Shown in pieces: positions 23,801 through 36,700 of a stretch of DNA of 64,000 nucleotides. Under the pieces are notes generated by a model. The model worked only from the letters and a program-made list of their open reading frames with translations. It searched no databases and was not told the origin of the DNA. The DNA lies in the NCBI GenBank assembly GCA_028829895.1, contig CM054179.1, forward strand, positions 39,674,617 to 39,738,616, read 5' to 3'. Made by a program: the position numbers and the translations under genes. Each line of letters starts with the position of its first letter. Within the stretch, counting starts at the first letter, position 1. Source of the DNA: Sinotaia quadrata. Lineage: Eukaryota; Mollusca; Gastropoda; Architaenioglossa; Viviparidae.

Positions 23801-26800
23801 CCATATTCCTAAATATAATCTAATTCTAAATATATGCTGACTTTGATTCTAACCTGCAATTAGTATATATATATCATTATTTGTTAAAATTGTTATTGTT
23901 AATGTTTGTTTATTCCTGAAGATATTTTGTATATGACTATGAGTATTGAGTCATGACATGTTATACCATTATACACATTAAAATTTGTGCAAGCATTTTT
24001 CATTGTATTCAAGCTTAAAAGAGTTCCATATTATGGCTTATATTGTAATATGTATACATAAAAATAGAACTTCCACTCCAGTAATAAAAAATGTTGATCA
24101 AACAGTTTGGACAAAGTATATTGTAATATCTCTACACTTATAATTATATGTTCAGATTTATCTGGTTTGGGAGGCATTTAGATTAAATTTTCTCCAGTAT
24201 TTCATAGTTTTAATAACTATCAAATATATAATAATTTTTATTATGGTTATAATATTAATATAGCTTTTAAAAATGGTAAAAAGTGTATAAAATCTAGGAC
24301 ATGAAAGGAAATAAGAGATCTTTATCAGTTAAAAACTAAAATTTTAATTCATTGACAATTTAGATGCATGCAAGAAAATCTTCATTTCTTTATTACCCAC
24401 TGTATGCATGATTTGTATTTTCTTTTCCATCATTGCATAGGATGTACATTTATTATTCAATAGTGTTTAATTATATTTTCATTAATTGCATTCTTTCATT
24501 GCAATTCTTTTTCATAATAATTTTTTTTAAAGTATTATTAACTTTTCAAGTACAATGTATTAAAACTATTATTAACGCTTTAAAAAAAAATTTATTACTA
24601 TATCACTCAGTAATTTGGTTTCAAACACGTCAGTTTAATTATAGACCAAAGCCTTAACAAAATCAGTAGACTTTAATGATTAATGATATTTAATACTCAT
24701 TTCGTTCAGTGATACCATATTTACTAATTTAGTGTTCAGATTCACTCATTCAGTGTCATTTTAATTTTTTTTTAATACTATTTTAAGCTAGCAGAATATT
24801 TTTCTCCATTTAAACTGAATGAAGATTAAATATATATTTTTTAAAAGCTTAGAAGAAAATAGAACCTGTGGCAAGGTTACTGTCTGCTAATTGCTAATTA
24901 TTAATTTATGATATTATATTTCATAATTAACACATAAATAATAATCCTCTCATTCAATCAACACGCACAGTCACCCGAAAAGGGTCTTTTGTCTTTGCGG
25001 TCATGAGAGCAACTAGGTCAATCCCTGGAACAGTCTGCTAACTAATTAACTCTCTGTCCAAGTGTTACCTGTCTAACTGATTAACAGACCTTAATTGAAT
25101 TATCTTGTCAATCTTTGTCTTTAATCCAGCCCCCCACACATTAGCTCTCTACGATGACAGGAACTATCTCAAACTTGCACTTAACCGTCTTTCTATTGTC
25201 GTTACATCATTGGCAGCCCCCAACCATCATCATGCACAAGTACCTCTCTATCAATGTAATGAGAGTGGATAGTTATAAAATCAACAAATTTATTAAAGAA
25301 AATAATAATTAAAAAAAAAGAGTTACAATTAAATGTCGTCAAAATTACACAAGGCAATTTATCAGAAATCACAAATCTCATCCAAGATGCATAGAATTCA
25401 GTCGGTCAAGAAAAATTATATCATCCCAGTTCCTCAGAACAATTACTAGGAATTTTACATCAGAAACATTACTACAATTTAGTTTAGCTTATATAAATCT
25501 CAATGTCAATAAGTAAACTAAATAGTTAATACAGTTTAGTCAATATAAGACATCTATAGAGAAGAATCAGAAATAGATAAGGAATTTATGAAATCATAGA
25601 AACGTACAGATTACACAGAAAATTCATAATAACGATTCACCTGATAGCAGCCTGTGAGCGGTAATCTTGTTCTTGGTTTAGAGTTAGCTGGCAGTTAAAA
25701 GTCTTGTGATAATGGCCTTGCCTGATAACAGTTCAGCATACCGTCACATGAAAGTTTGTGAATAATCCATATTGAAATGTACAACACAAACACAGACACA
25801 ATCTTATGAATTACACAGCACAAGCACAAATCAGTTTCTTGTCTGATTTTCACAAATGCACAAAACTTAGTCTTTACCACTGTCCTTGAATGAAATGAAG
25901 TGGATAAAGTTTTCACTGTTCTAGTTTATAATATTGGTTTCCAACACCTGGCATTTTTATTGGCTCTTAGGGTTTCAACAGTTACTTGGCTGGGTCAGTC
26001 TTATGCTCTTCACAGCTGTCCCCCCCCCCCCCCCCTCGTAACTTGGTCTTCTTGACGGATTCAAATTCCTCAAGCAAGTGTCACTGGTTGTCTATGAATC
26101 TTCTTCCAAGTTAGAAGATACTCCTCGTCGTAATATCTGATTATGTCATAGCACACACTCAGCGTCCCACACTTCTCTTAGAATATTACATAGAGACCCA
26201 ACAAGAACTTCACTGCTCATGGACCTCAGCACCTTCAGAAAATCCGATGGCAGTTAACAGTTGTTAACATAGAAGTAAAACTTCAAACTTCAACCGTCGA
26301 CTCAAACGAATGTTGACAAAATCAATGTCGAGTGAGCTTGATGACAGGAAAGGTATGAAGCTTGCCATGCTTGAAATTCAAGAAGAAACTTGAAGCTTGC
26401 AAATAGAAAGGCTTACGAACTGTGACAGAAGAATTGTAATGGCACACATCAGTCTCATGTTTCAATAATTTGTAATCTGTACTTTTATTCTCGTTTCTTC
26501 ATTTAAAATTTCCTTTTTACATTCTTTCATTTGATTCTTTGTGTAAACAAGAATAAAAATGACATAGTTTAAACTCGTTATAACATTTACAAGAAAAAGC
26601 ATAATTCAAACAGATTTTAAAACAAGTGTTAGAAATCAGTTACAATGACAATCTCTAATTCGGACATACTTTTCTGTTCAGAACTAACCGCGAAGTTGCA
26701 CATGGGACTCGATGATTGTAACAAGAGTACCGGTCATTAAATTAATGTAGGGGGCACTTTCGGCTTCCGCCACTTTCGCGAGTACCGGTCAGTCTAGAGT

Positions 26801-27729
26801 CTGCCCTTATATATGCTTCTGGGGTTTTGTCAGGAAGATTCTAGAATTTATCAGCCTTCAGGCTATGACTGAGTTGTTCCTACACCTTTGTCTGAATAGT
26901 CACAGTTGACTGCAAATACTAAAGGCTGAGTGGATTGAATGCTGGAAATATGTCCATGTTATGTAAGAGTCAGTGACCCCTAACCATAACTCCTTTTATT
27001 CTGGATATGGGTCAGCATTGTTTGTTTCAAAACTCATCACACTGAGATTTGAATGGCGAACATGAAATTAAAATTACAAGAATAAAGAATTAATTAAATA
27101 TTGATTAAATTAATTAGTTAAGTGCATTAATTTGCATTTTTCCATCACAGAACCATTTAATAATTTTTTATAATGTTGAACACTGATGTTGCAAGCACCA
27201 TGTTTATATTAATAAATAATAGTTGGCATGAGCATCATTGAGCAGCCTGCAATTAAGAGTTGCATTGGTTAACATTGAATTTAACTAGTGTGATTTTTAT
27301 CTGATCTTTGTGCACACGTGCAAAACAATAATACAGAAACTAAAGGATAATTATCATGCAAAAAAGAGTGTATGAGAAAGTTATTTTGTTTCTCTCAAGT
27401 AAATGAATACAAGCACCTTATAAACTTGGAAAATGATATATATATATTTTACATGATATATCTATGGTTTGTTTGATTTTTGTTATAACATATTTATTGA
27501 TCATCTTCCTTCTTACCTATATCAGTATATGCTTATATGCGGCTACATGTTGATTTAAATCATATATGTTTTAAATACAAGAAGGAAATTAAAATGCATT
27601 GCAGCATGTCTTTGTTAGAAATTTAATAAGAAATTAAAAAAAAATTCTATAGGCAAATGACAACAATTTTCTCTTTTAATTTTTTAATACACAGGAAATT
27701 ATAATATTATTTTTAAAATTTATTTGTAG
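20859..27729. other. Intergenic space between divergent MTRR and FASTKD3
   Basis: About 6.9 kb between the MTRR ATG and the acceptor of the FASTKD3 first coding exon. Both promoters and a FASTKD3 5' untranslated exon should lie here. The stretch 21290-21960 has scattered CpGs (TTCGTTCGAGCG, CAACGCGTTATATC) and a GATTGGTG (CCAAT-type) motif at 21914, so it is the best candidate for a shared promoter. 22000-24900 is AT-rich with nothing recognised; 24930-27000 looks like inserted repeat sequence. No TATA box or first-exon donor could be assigned. Confidence 0.5.
24930..27000. repeat. Probable inserted repeat sequence upstream of FASTKD3
   Basis: Distinctly richer in C and G than its surroundings, without an ORF. 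Contains a possible retroelement primer-binding-type sequence (CATTGGCAGCCCCCAACC at about 25209), a 16-base C run at 26020-26035 and a repeated GAGTACCGGTCA (about 26726 and 26780). It may be a decayed LTR element. Ends were not found. Confidence 0.3.
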
Positions 27730-29185
27730 CCCTGCCTGGATTGTATCAGGACAATGTCTCAGTCTTCAGTTCGAACTGCACTTGCATCATTGTCATTAAT
27801 TTCACGCATCTTTACTTTGCATCCACAGCGCATGTGGTATGCAGCTGCCAGACAGGAATGGAATAAGTATTTGATGAGGCAAATTAAGACAGCCTCTTCT
27901 TTAAATAAAGAATCCCGAAAAATAATAAGTGTTTCAACAATCTTTCAGCAAGATGGACTAGATATCCAAGAGCTTCCCATTCTTATTCGTATTTTGGATA
28001 AGAATACAAATCCTTTAATTAATTACTCCTACCCAGGTGAACTGATCCGGCCTATGACATCAGAAGATATGAGCTTTCAGTATATGGCACAAGAATGCAC
28101 TTCAGTGAGGGATGTGTTCAGGCTGTTAGAAATACCATCAGAAAAAGTCACTGGGTACTCTGCAGCTGCTGCTTTGCAGAGAATGGCAGAACTTCAGAAA
28201 ATGAACAAAGATTGGGATGATTTGCACTCGTTCATTCGTACTGCTGTTATGAACGAGTTGTTTGAGTCAGTTAGAAGAGATGCTGCCCAACTGACAAATG
28301 GCACACTCATTTCGCTTGTATCATGCTATCTGAGGGCAGAAAACTTTAGTGAGTCATGCAAGGAGGCAATCAGCTGTGAGATTGAGAAGAGAATTGTTGA
28401 AGAACAGCTGGAACTTGCAGAATTATGTCATCTCAGTAACCTTCTCTTGTCATCTAATCAGAGTGACCAAGATATGTTAAACAGCATTTGGGTTTACATT
28501 GGGAATCATTTTGCAGACATCAGTGAAGAGAATATATCTCTTGTACTATCATCTCTGCCAGCCTCCCACAAATATTTATTAAAAGTATTTGGGAAGCAGT
28601 TCCATAAATTCTGGTGGAAGATGAAAAGCATGGAGGTTGTATCCTATCTCTCAAGTTTAGTCAAGCTCAATGTGTTTCAGGTTATCACGATGACAGATTG
28701 TGCACGATGGCTTTTTCTGAACATACACCAGGTGACTGAAGATGAACTTAAGAAGTTTGTGGCTGCATTTGTTCACTTTCAGTGCAGTGATGCTCATCTG
28801 GTAAAGGCTTTAGAGCGCTATATCCCTGCAAAAGGTAATAGCATTGACACAGATCTTTTGGGACTTGCACTAGAGTATTGCCGCAGTCGCCGATATTTCT
28901 CTCCAACAATCTTGGATGCAGCTGCTGAACATTTCTGTGTGAACAGAGAGAAATACTCACCTCTCCAGATGTTCACTATTCTGCGGCCTTTTGGACAACT
29001 TAATTATCTTCCCAAAAATGTGTTTGACTTTTTAGTATACTCAGAGCAGATGCTTATGAAATATTTCAACAACTTTGATACAGCACAGCTTATTGAACTT
29101 CTGTGTTCATTTGCATTTGTTGAAAGAATTCCATTGAACTTTGTTCAAAGGGTGTTAACCACTTCATTTTTAAGAAAAGTTAAAG
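27730..29185 (+). CDS. FASTKD3: FASTKD3 coding exon 1 (residues 1-477) with 24 bases of 5' UTR
   Basis: The exon begins after the acceptor TTATTTGTAG at 27729; the CDS starts at 27754. The frame stays open to 29274, but coding is taken to end at 29185 (AAAG|GTGAG), because that phase 1 end joins exactly to exon 2, and the residues after it (GEINIHNCF...) do not look like the family. Encodes the targeting region and most of the helical-repeat body. Confidence 0.9.
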
Positions 29186-30673
29186 GTGAGATAAATATCC
29201 ACAATTGTTTTTTGTTGTACTTATATGTTACAGACTTCCTTTTTTTAAATCATTGCTATTCAGTATTCTTCTAAAAAGTAATTGTAAATTTATATACTAT
29301 TTTACAGAATAAGACTTTGGCTGACCTTGTTTGTCTCCAGTAATGGTTTGTGTCTGACATAAAACTTACTGATTGGAGTTTAAATTAAATAATATTTTTA
29401 CTGACTAATTTTATAAAAAATGCATGCAGTATAATTTTATTTTGTCAAAGTTGTCAAGGCTGTTGAAATGAAAATGTGTAAATATATAGCAGCTGTTATG
29501 AAAATAGTATAATAATAATATGATAATTGTTGTGTAGTTACTTTTTTAAAATAAATATTTCTTTATTCCAAATTATCACCATGATAAGTATAAACTGTTT
29601 GCCCTCCATGCTGCAACCACACTATTCTGACAACTACTGACCTAATAACACCTATTCCATTATGAAAGTTGCTTCTATTGTGATTGATACAATTGAGGGT
29701 ATGCAACTCTCAAGTCTTAGTCATAAGTTTTAGTATTCAAATTTTATATAAATTGATGAGGTGATTTTTTACATTTAAATTTGGATTTTTACTTTTAGCA
29801 AGTGTTTTATATGAATATATAATAAATTTAGAAATTTTGAATTGTCACTTAGTAGATCATAGATGTAAAATATGTAATGTGTTATCAGTAATTAAATTGC
29901 TGTGGTTGAATAGGCCTAACTCCTAGAACATGATACCAATCTCCTCAGAAGTTGTGACATTTACAATAATTTGTGTTTAGTATCAGCTGAATTTTTCTTT
30001 TTTTGAATCGTAGTCATCATCATTAATGATATCTCATTATCTGTGATCATGAAAACCAATTAAAATAATGCAAGTTTTAAAACTGTCACTTGTACACTTT
30101 GCAATTTTGGACATATTTCCACATAAATTTAAAAGTATTTAACTTAAAAAATGTGTAAATTATATAATAATGTTCAGAATAATAATTGGAAACAGTTAAT
30201 GAGTTATATAATATTTGCAACTATGCAAATCAAATTTGAATGAAAGCATTTTTTAAAAGCTGCCTGGTGAAAATAAACTTTTATTTTATGGGTCAGTAAC
30301 AACTAACACTAACACTAGTAACAGACTTAAATATTATTAAATGCTTGGAGTTCAAAACATTTTCTAATAATAGTAATATGATCCTTATTTTTTTAAATCT
30401 GCAATTATAATAGTAAGTGATTGTTGATAATAATACATGCTCTGGGAAGAGTTGACTTTTCCGTTTCTCAGCATTTCACTTAAATACACTTCTCTGTTTC
30501 TCTACATTTCACTTAATTATACTTTTCTTTTTCTCTGCATTTAATTTAAATACACCTTTCTCTTTCTCCGCTTTTAACTTAAATCCACTGTGTGCACATA
30601 CCAATCAACAGCAACAGCAAATAATAAAATTTATATACTTAATGTAAACTTAAAATTTTTTATATGTAATTTC

Positions 30674-30712
<39 letters not shown>

Positions 30713-33700
30713 ATGCACATTAATATTGAAGTGATAAAGAAAAGGGGTTTCTTAAAACAAATATCACAAATTGAAGTTTGCCTATGGCTGGAATGGTTAC
30801 AGTTTTTACACCACCAAATAAATGTAAATGAAGTAATTGTGCTAAATACTACTATCACTCTTTTACAGCACTTGACCAACCAAATCAAGCTGGCCTGTGG
30901 CTGGAATGGTTACAGTCTGCAGTCAAACTTGATTCAAAAGGAGTTCGAATACCATGCTTATATAAGTTGGAAATGAACTTCAGTTGGAGAGGTGAGTACA
31001 TATATAATATTCCATTCTAGATTGTACCCAAGCATGAATATTATTCTGCCTATGAGACCAGTCATCTGCAAAATTTATTGGTCTGCAGGCCACATCCCAT
31101 AGCTTTTTTTAACTCAGATTAAAACTTTAAATGCATTTAATTAATTTATATGACTTAACAGTTTCTTTTCTTTTTATATTAAAAATATAACGAAAATAAT
31201 CAAAATCAGAAAGTTTGATGTTGTAAATGAAATAAATAAACACTCAGTAACGACAAGTTTGCAGCAGTAAATAAATAGCAATGAAAGCAAGTTACCAGCA
31301 GTATATAAAATAAATAAATATCAATTTAAAAAGTTAGCAGCATAAATAAAATAAATAAATAATCAACAACAGAAAGTTCGGAGTGGGAAATAAAAAAAAT
31401 AAATAATAACAACACAATTGCAGCAGTAAATAAAATAAATATAATCAGTAACCAAAACTTTGCAACAGAAAATCACTAAATGAAATAAATAATCAGTACC
31501 AAACCTTTGCAGCAGTAAATAAAATAAATAATTACTAACCAAAACTTTGCAACAGTAATGAAATAAATAATCAGTAACCAAAACTTTGCAGCAGTAAATG
31601 AAATAAATAACCAGTAACCAGAACTTTGCAGCAGTAAATGAAATAAATAATCAGTAACCAGAACTTTGCAGCAGTAATTGAAATAAATAATTAGTCAACA
31701 ACAGAATGTTTGTTGCTAAATAATGAAAATATTTCTTCTTGTCATTGGTGTTTATCTCTGCTTTCATTAATGCTCATAATTTTTTAAAAATAAATTATGC
31801 TCTATTTAATTTACAAATTTCTTTTTATATTTATTCTTTTGTTAGAAAACCAGACAGACACATTTGCTGTTAAAATAAATTTTATACTTGCTGCAGAAAA
31901 TCAGAAATTGTGGATTTCTCCCCAGCTTTAAAACAAATTTAAATAGTAGTTCTGTCTTATTATCATCTTCAAGTATGATACATCCTAGGGCCATGTACCA
32001 TATCAACTAGAATCTATGTATAAATTACATTTTAATACTTGTACATTGCACAATCCTTTCTACAAAATATTTTAAATTTAATATTAGATTATTTAATAAT
32101 ATTTAATTACATTGGGATAGTTATCCAAAATCATCTTATTCTTAATGAGTTAATCTATAGTAGTTGGCCTTGATTGCAAAGGACCATGTGTTTAAGTCTA
32201 GCTTAGGTAATCTAAATCTTTCTTAAGCAATCCTAACCTACCCTTAGCTCATGACTGTTGACCATGATTGTAAGTGCTTAGGGCTTGGTCAAGAATTATT
32301 GCAAATAAATACCCATTCTTATTACTATATCTAGTGGTAGAAATTTAGAAGGATTACTGAGTCTTTGCCTCTGTCAGAGTCATTGCATGTCAATGACACT
32401 CTCCATTAGAGTTACTAAGTCATTTACAAATATGGAGTCAGTTTTGATAGCTGAACAGAACGGCAACAACAGATTTTCATAACTTATAGAAAAGCATATC
32501 TGAAGCCAAGACAAATAGCACTGTTTGCAAGTTTCTCATTGTTGATGCCACAGAAACCCATGTAATAGTATGCCCACTGGTACTTTTTTGTCTTGATCAT
32601 TGCAACTCCTTTCTCTGTGACCCATTGTATTTTCACAAACGTCAATAGCTTCATTGCACTGCAGCTAGGATTTTGCTTATAGAACCCAGAACTGATTGTA
32701 TCACTTCTCCTCACTCTTCACTGGCTCAATGCTCACAGCAGAATGTAACACAAGATCATTTCAGTTACTCATGTGTTGTACTGTTGTTTTCATTTACTTA
32801 TTGCAATCTGTCTACCTGTAATGCACTGCCTCTTTAAGTCTCAAAGAGGCCATGTTATTTTTCAGCTCATTTTTTTCCAAGAGAACTTTCAAAACATTGT
32901 TATCAACAAGAATAGCACTGTTTCTTTTCTGTCATTGTTTATTAAAACTGTGCAATTATAAAATTCTTATTATAACTAATAATATTTATTTACAAAAAAT
33001 TGTAATATGTTTAATTTAGCTGTTTATATGTTTTTGTTGTTTAGATGAACACATTTATCTGTTGCAAAATCATCTGGGTGAGACATTAAACCAGTTGTTC
33101 AGCAATAATATAGCAAAGCTACGTACATTTGCTGTAAACACAATATACACTATTGGTAAGTTATAATTTCTTTTAATTAAAAAGAAAAGAATTTCTGGTG
33201 TTTGTAATTGAGACATTCCAAACAACAAGGGCGAGGCTGGCATTTCATACTAAAAAAAATATTAGAGTTTAATATTCAGAAGGGGATTTCTGCATGACTG
33301 TGTGTGTGTGTGTGTGCGTGCGTGCGTGTGTGCCTGCATGAAAGATAGAAGAATAGGTAACTCTTTCTTTAATTATTTTCCCCTTTACTTACTGGAGTTT
33401 ACCCCCCTTCCTCCAGTTCACATGCACACCACCTTCAGTAATCACAAGTACAAAGATGCACAATAAGAGGATGTGTTACAAACATCAGATCTTATGGCTA
33501 ACGTACTTACAAGGAGAATTTGTCCAGTTTTATAGCTATCAGTTTTCCCACCAAGTATTGATCAGTAGACCAGAAAGATTCTTTGACAGCCACAGCCGTG
33601 AGACCAGAGACTAAGTTGCACCCATGATCAGATTAAAGGAAAAACCTAAAAATTTAATTAGTTTTAAGGAAAAACCCAAGGGCTGAATGAATTTTAATTT

Positions 33701-36700
33701 TAATTTAGTTTAATTTTAATATTGTTATAAGTTTGAAATATTATTATTTTTAATAAAATCATGAGACGGTGGAGCAACACATCACAGCGACAAGGGCATT
33801 TCTGCCATTGATAATAATTATAAAATAATTATAATAATTATAAAATGAAAACTTTAATGATGCCATATTTATATTCTCAGTAAATATAATTATTAATAGC
33901 ATTAAAGTTTTCATTTTATGCTTGCTTTTTTGTAATACCGTGAATGCTATAGAATGCCTTAGGGCAGGCATTATGCACAAAATCATAGAAATGTTATTGT
34001 GTGCTTGTTGCAGTTAAGTGTCCTGCTGGGTCTGTTTTTAGCCTGGCATTGTTTTACATTTTCACTGATAAGTAGCTTAGAAAGATTGCTATACTGCTGG
34101 TTATAATCACTTATGTCCCCAAATTATCAAAAACATCTTGGATTTTTGCATACCCAATGCAGGAAAAAAACCACACACAAACAAAATGATCCCACCACAC
34201 AAGCAGTATCAGGTTTCAAAGTTTTCACCTTTGTAAGCCTGGCCAGAGTTCCTTTTTCTTTCACTTGCACACATTTCCATGTCTCCATGTTTTTACTGGC
34301 TTGCATACATTTCCATGCCTCCACATTTTTCTGATCTTCCTTGAAAAAAGCCAGCTGTTTGAAGCTGAGGATCACTGCCACTGGTATTCATTAAGAGGGT
34401 ATTTACACAAAAATAAGTAAATGAATGCTATTACTGCTAAGAAACTTACAACTAAGATTCAACACTCAAGTGAAAATCTCGTGCTGAGCACCAAGGTTCA
34501 TTTTGGCGTTTTTGCCTTTGTCATATGCAACCCTTGAAAATCCCACTTGCAAACCTATAATTTGCAAGTGGAAAAATGGCATTTGCAAGCTCAGAAAATA
34601 ACTAGTAGGTTATCATAAGGCAATTTTTTCACAAAAAATTGTGGTTTTCTGTATACTTTTTTAAAGAAAATAATTTAATACATGGCAATCTATTTGACTA
34701 GCATTTCAGGTTATACTCAAGTCGCAATTGCCAAGAGCATAGAATTAGAGTGACAATAGTAATCTACTTATACCAGCCTCTACGTATATCACTATATGTC
34801 TTGAATAGATAGGAGAGAGGCGCATGTTTTTAGAGGCATATTCAATGCATAGATAACCACTCCTTTCAGCATATTGTCAAGTGTGCATCTGTAATGAAGT
34901 AACTCAGCAATATTTGAATCAGTTTGGATTCAGAAGAGTTGATTGCACTTTTTTATAATGTGTTGTGTGTTAATTTCTGCAGACTTTGTTTAGGTTAATT
35001 CTTTTTCACTTGGGTATGTCTCCATACACAGCCAGAAGTGGCACACAATATCGTGTTTTGCCATTTTAAAAGATTTCTACTAATTTTTTTTTTGTAAATA
35101 TTGCAGTAAAAATAGCATCGATTAACACTTTTTTGTATGTACATATAGATTCAGTTCTTCGATATTACATATACAGACCCCCTTGTTATTTTAAACACAA
35201 CAGTCATGTATGAAGATGTTGGGGCTTCCAGTTGTACACAGAGTGCCTGCCTTTTCATTTTGATGTTCATTTATTCGTCACCCATTTCTATAGCTCATTT
35301 AAAATACAAAAATCTAAATGATGAAAACTTTCAATATAAGTGACAATGAAACAGTCAAATATATTTTCATTTGTTTTAAAAAGTGATACTGAAACCAACT
35401 GTGTGGAAAATCATTTCCCAGCACATCGCAGCAAATTAGTTAATCTTAGCGGACGAATCTTTTGTTACCAGGGATGTAGTAGAGGTGTGTTGTGCAGAAG
35501 TTATCTCCAAATGCAAATAAAAACACAAGGTGGCAGTGGCTGATATATAGGTTAGGTAAAATGATTTTATAAAAACTGCAATTATTATGTTGTTTTTTTA
35601 AAAAAAAGAAGTAATAAAACTAAAGTATTTCTTATTATTACGACAAAGACATATATATGGTCAGTTGCTTTTGTTTACCTGAACCTATTATTATATATTT
35701 GATGTTATCAGTTGTTTTCATCATTCCCACCCCTTCTCCCATTGTTAGCATTCTTTCACTAGCAAGTTGCAACAAAATGTGAGCTACTCGTGGCTACAAT
35801 CTTCGAGGGTTGGTCATATGCACAAATAATCTCCTTACTAACCTGGCACATACTCTGTAGTGCAATGAAATTTCAAACACTAAGGGCAAGCCAGTCTCAT
35901 AGAGGAGGAACTTAGCTATTCAGAAAATAAATAAATGATTTTTCAGACTCATGGTGGACTTGCCCTTGTTGTAAGGAACACCTCAATTGTAAAGTCTTTG
36001 ATTTATAGACAGAATATGAAAAGGTAACTTAAGTTGAAAGTAAAAGAGGATCTTAACATGACTTAAGAGTATTGTACTTCTAAACTTGTATATTAAAAAT
36101 AAGTTTTATTGCAACTTTATGAAATAGCACCCAAAAGAATCAACATTTAGAATAAAAATGAGTTATATGAATATAAATCTTAAAAATACAAAAGGATTTG
36201 CTTTGGAAAATGAAGTAATAGTTTACAAATAAAAATTGTTCTTAATTTCTGTCAGACATCACTTTTCACACAATATATGCTGAATAACAAAGAATTAGTT
36301 CTCAAATTCACTTTACAGTTACTAGCAGTTTCCCATCTGGCAATTAAATTTACATATAATCTGATTGTATCAGGCCTGATAGACTTTATCTAGTTTGGAG
36401 AAGAATCAAGGGGTGAGGAAAAAACAGAAACATTAATTCTTTAGTCCTGTTTATGTTGAATATATATATATATAACTCCATAGATCTGTTCTTAAACTAA
36501 ATTTGTATCTGCTTTTTAACAATGGAAAAAATGTAGTACATGTTATTCTAAATATAGTACAGTACCTCACATAACGAACACAAATTCGTTCCAGCAGTAT
36601 GTTCATTATGCGAGGTGTTCGTTATACGAAACACGATATCCCACGATATCCCCTATATAGGAAATCATGCAATCTGTTCCACATCGCCACAAAATTCAAA

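Noticed and set aside
27754..29274. 506-codon single ORF as a complete protein
   Set aside because: Past 29185 the frame runs into intron. Splicing at AAAG|GTGAG leads to five further exons that complete the FAST and RAP domains.
32484..32714. 76-codon minus-strand ORF in FASTKD3 intron 2
   Set aside because: Antisense, no similarity recognised and no supporting exons.
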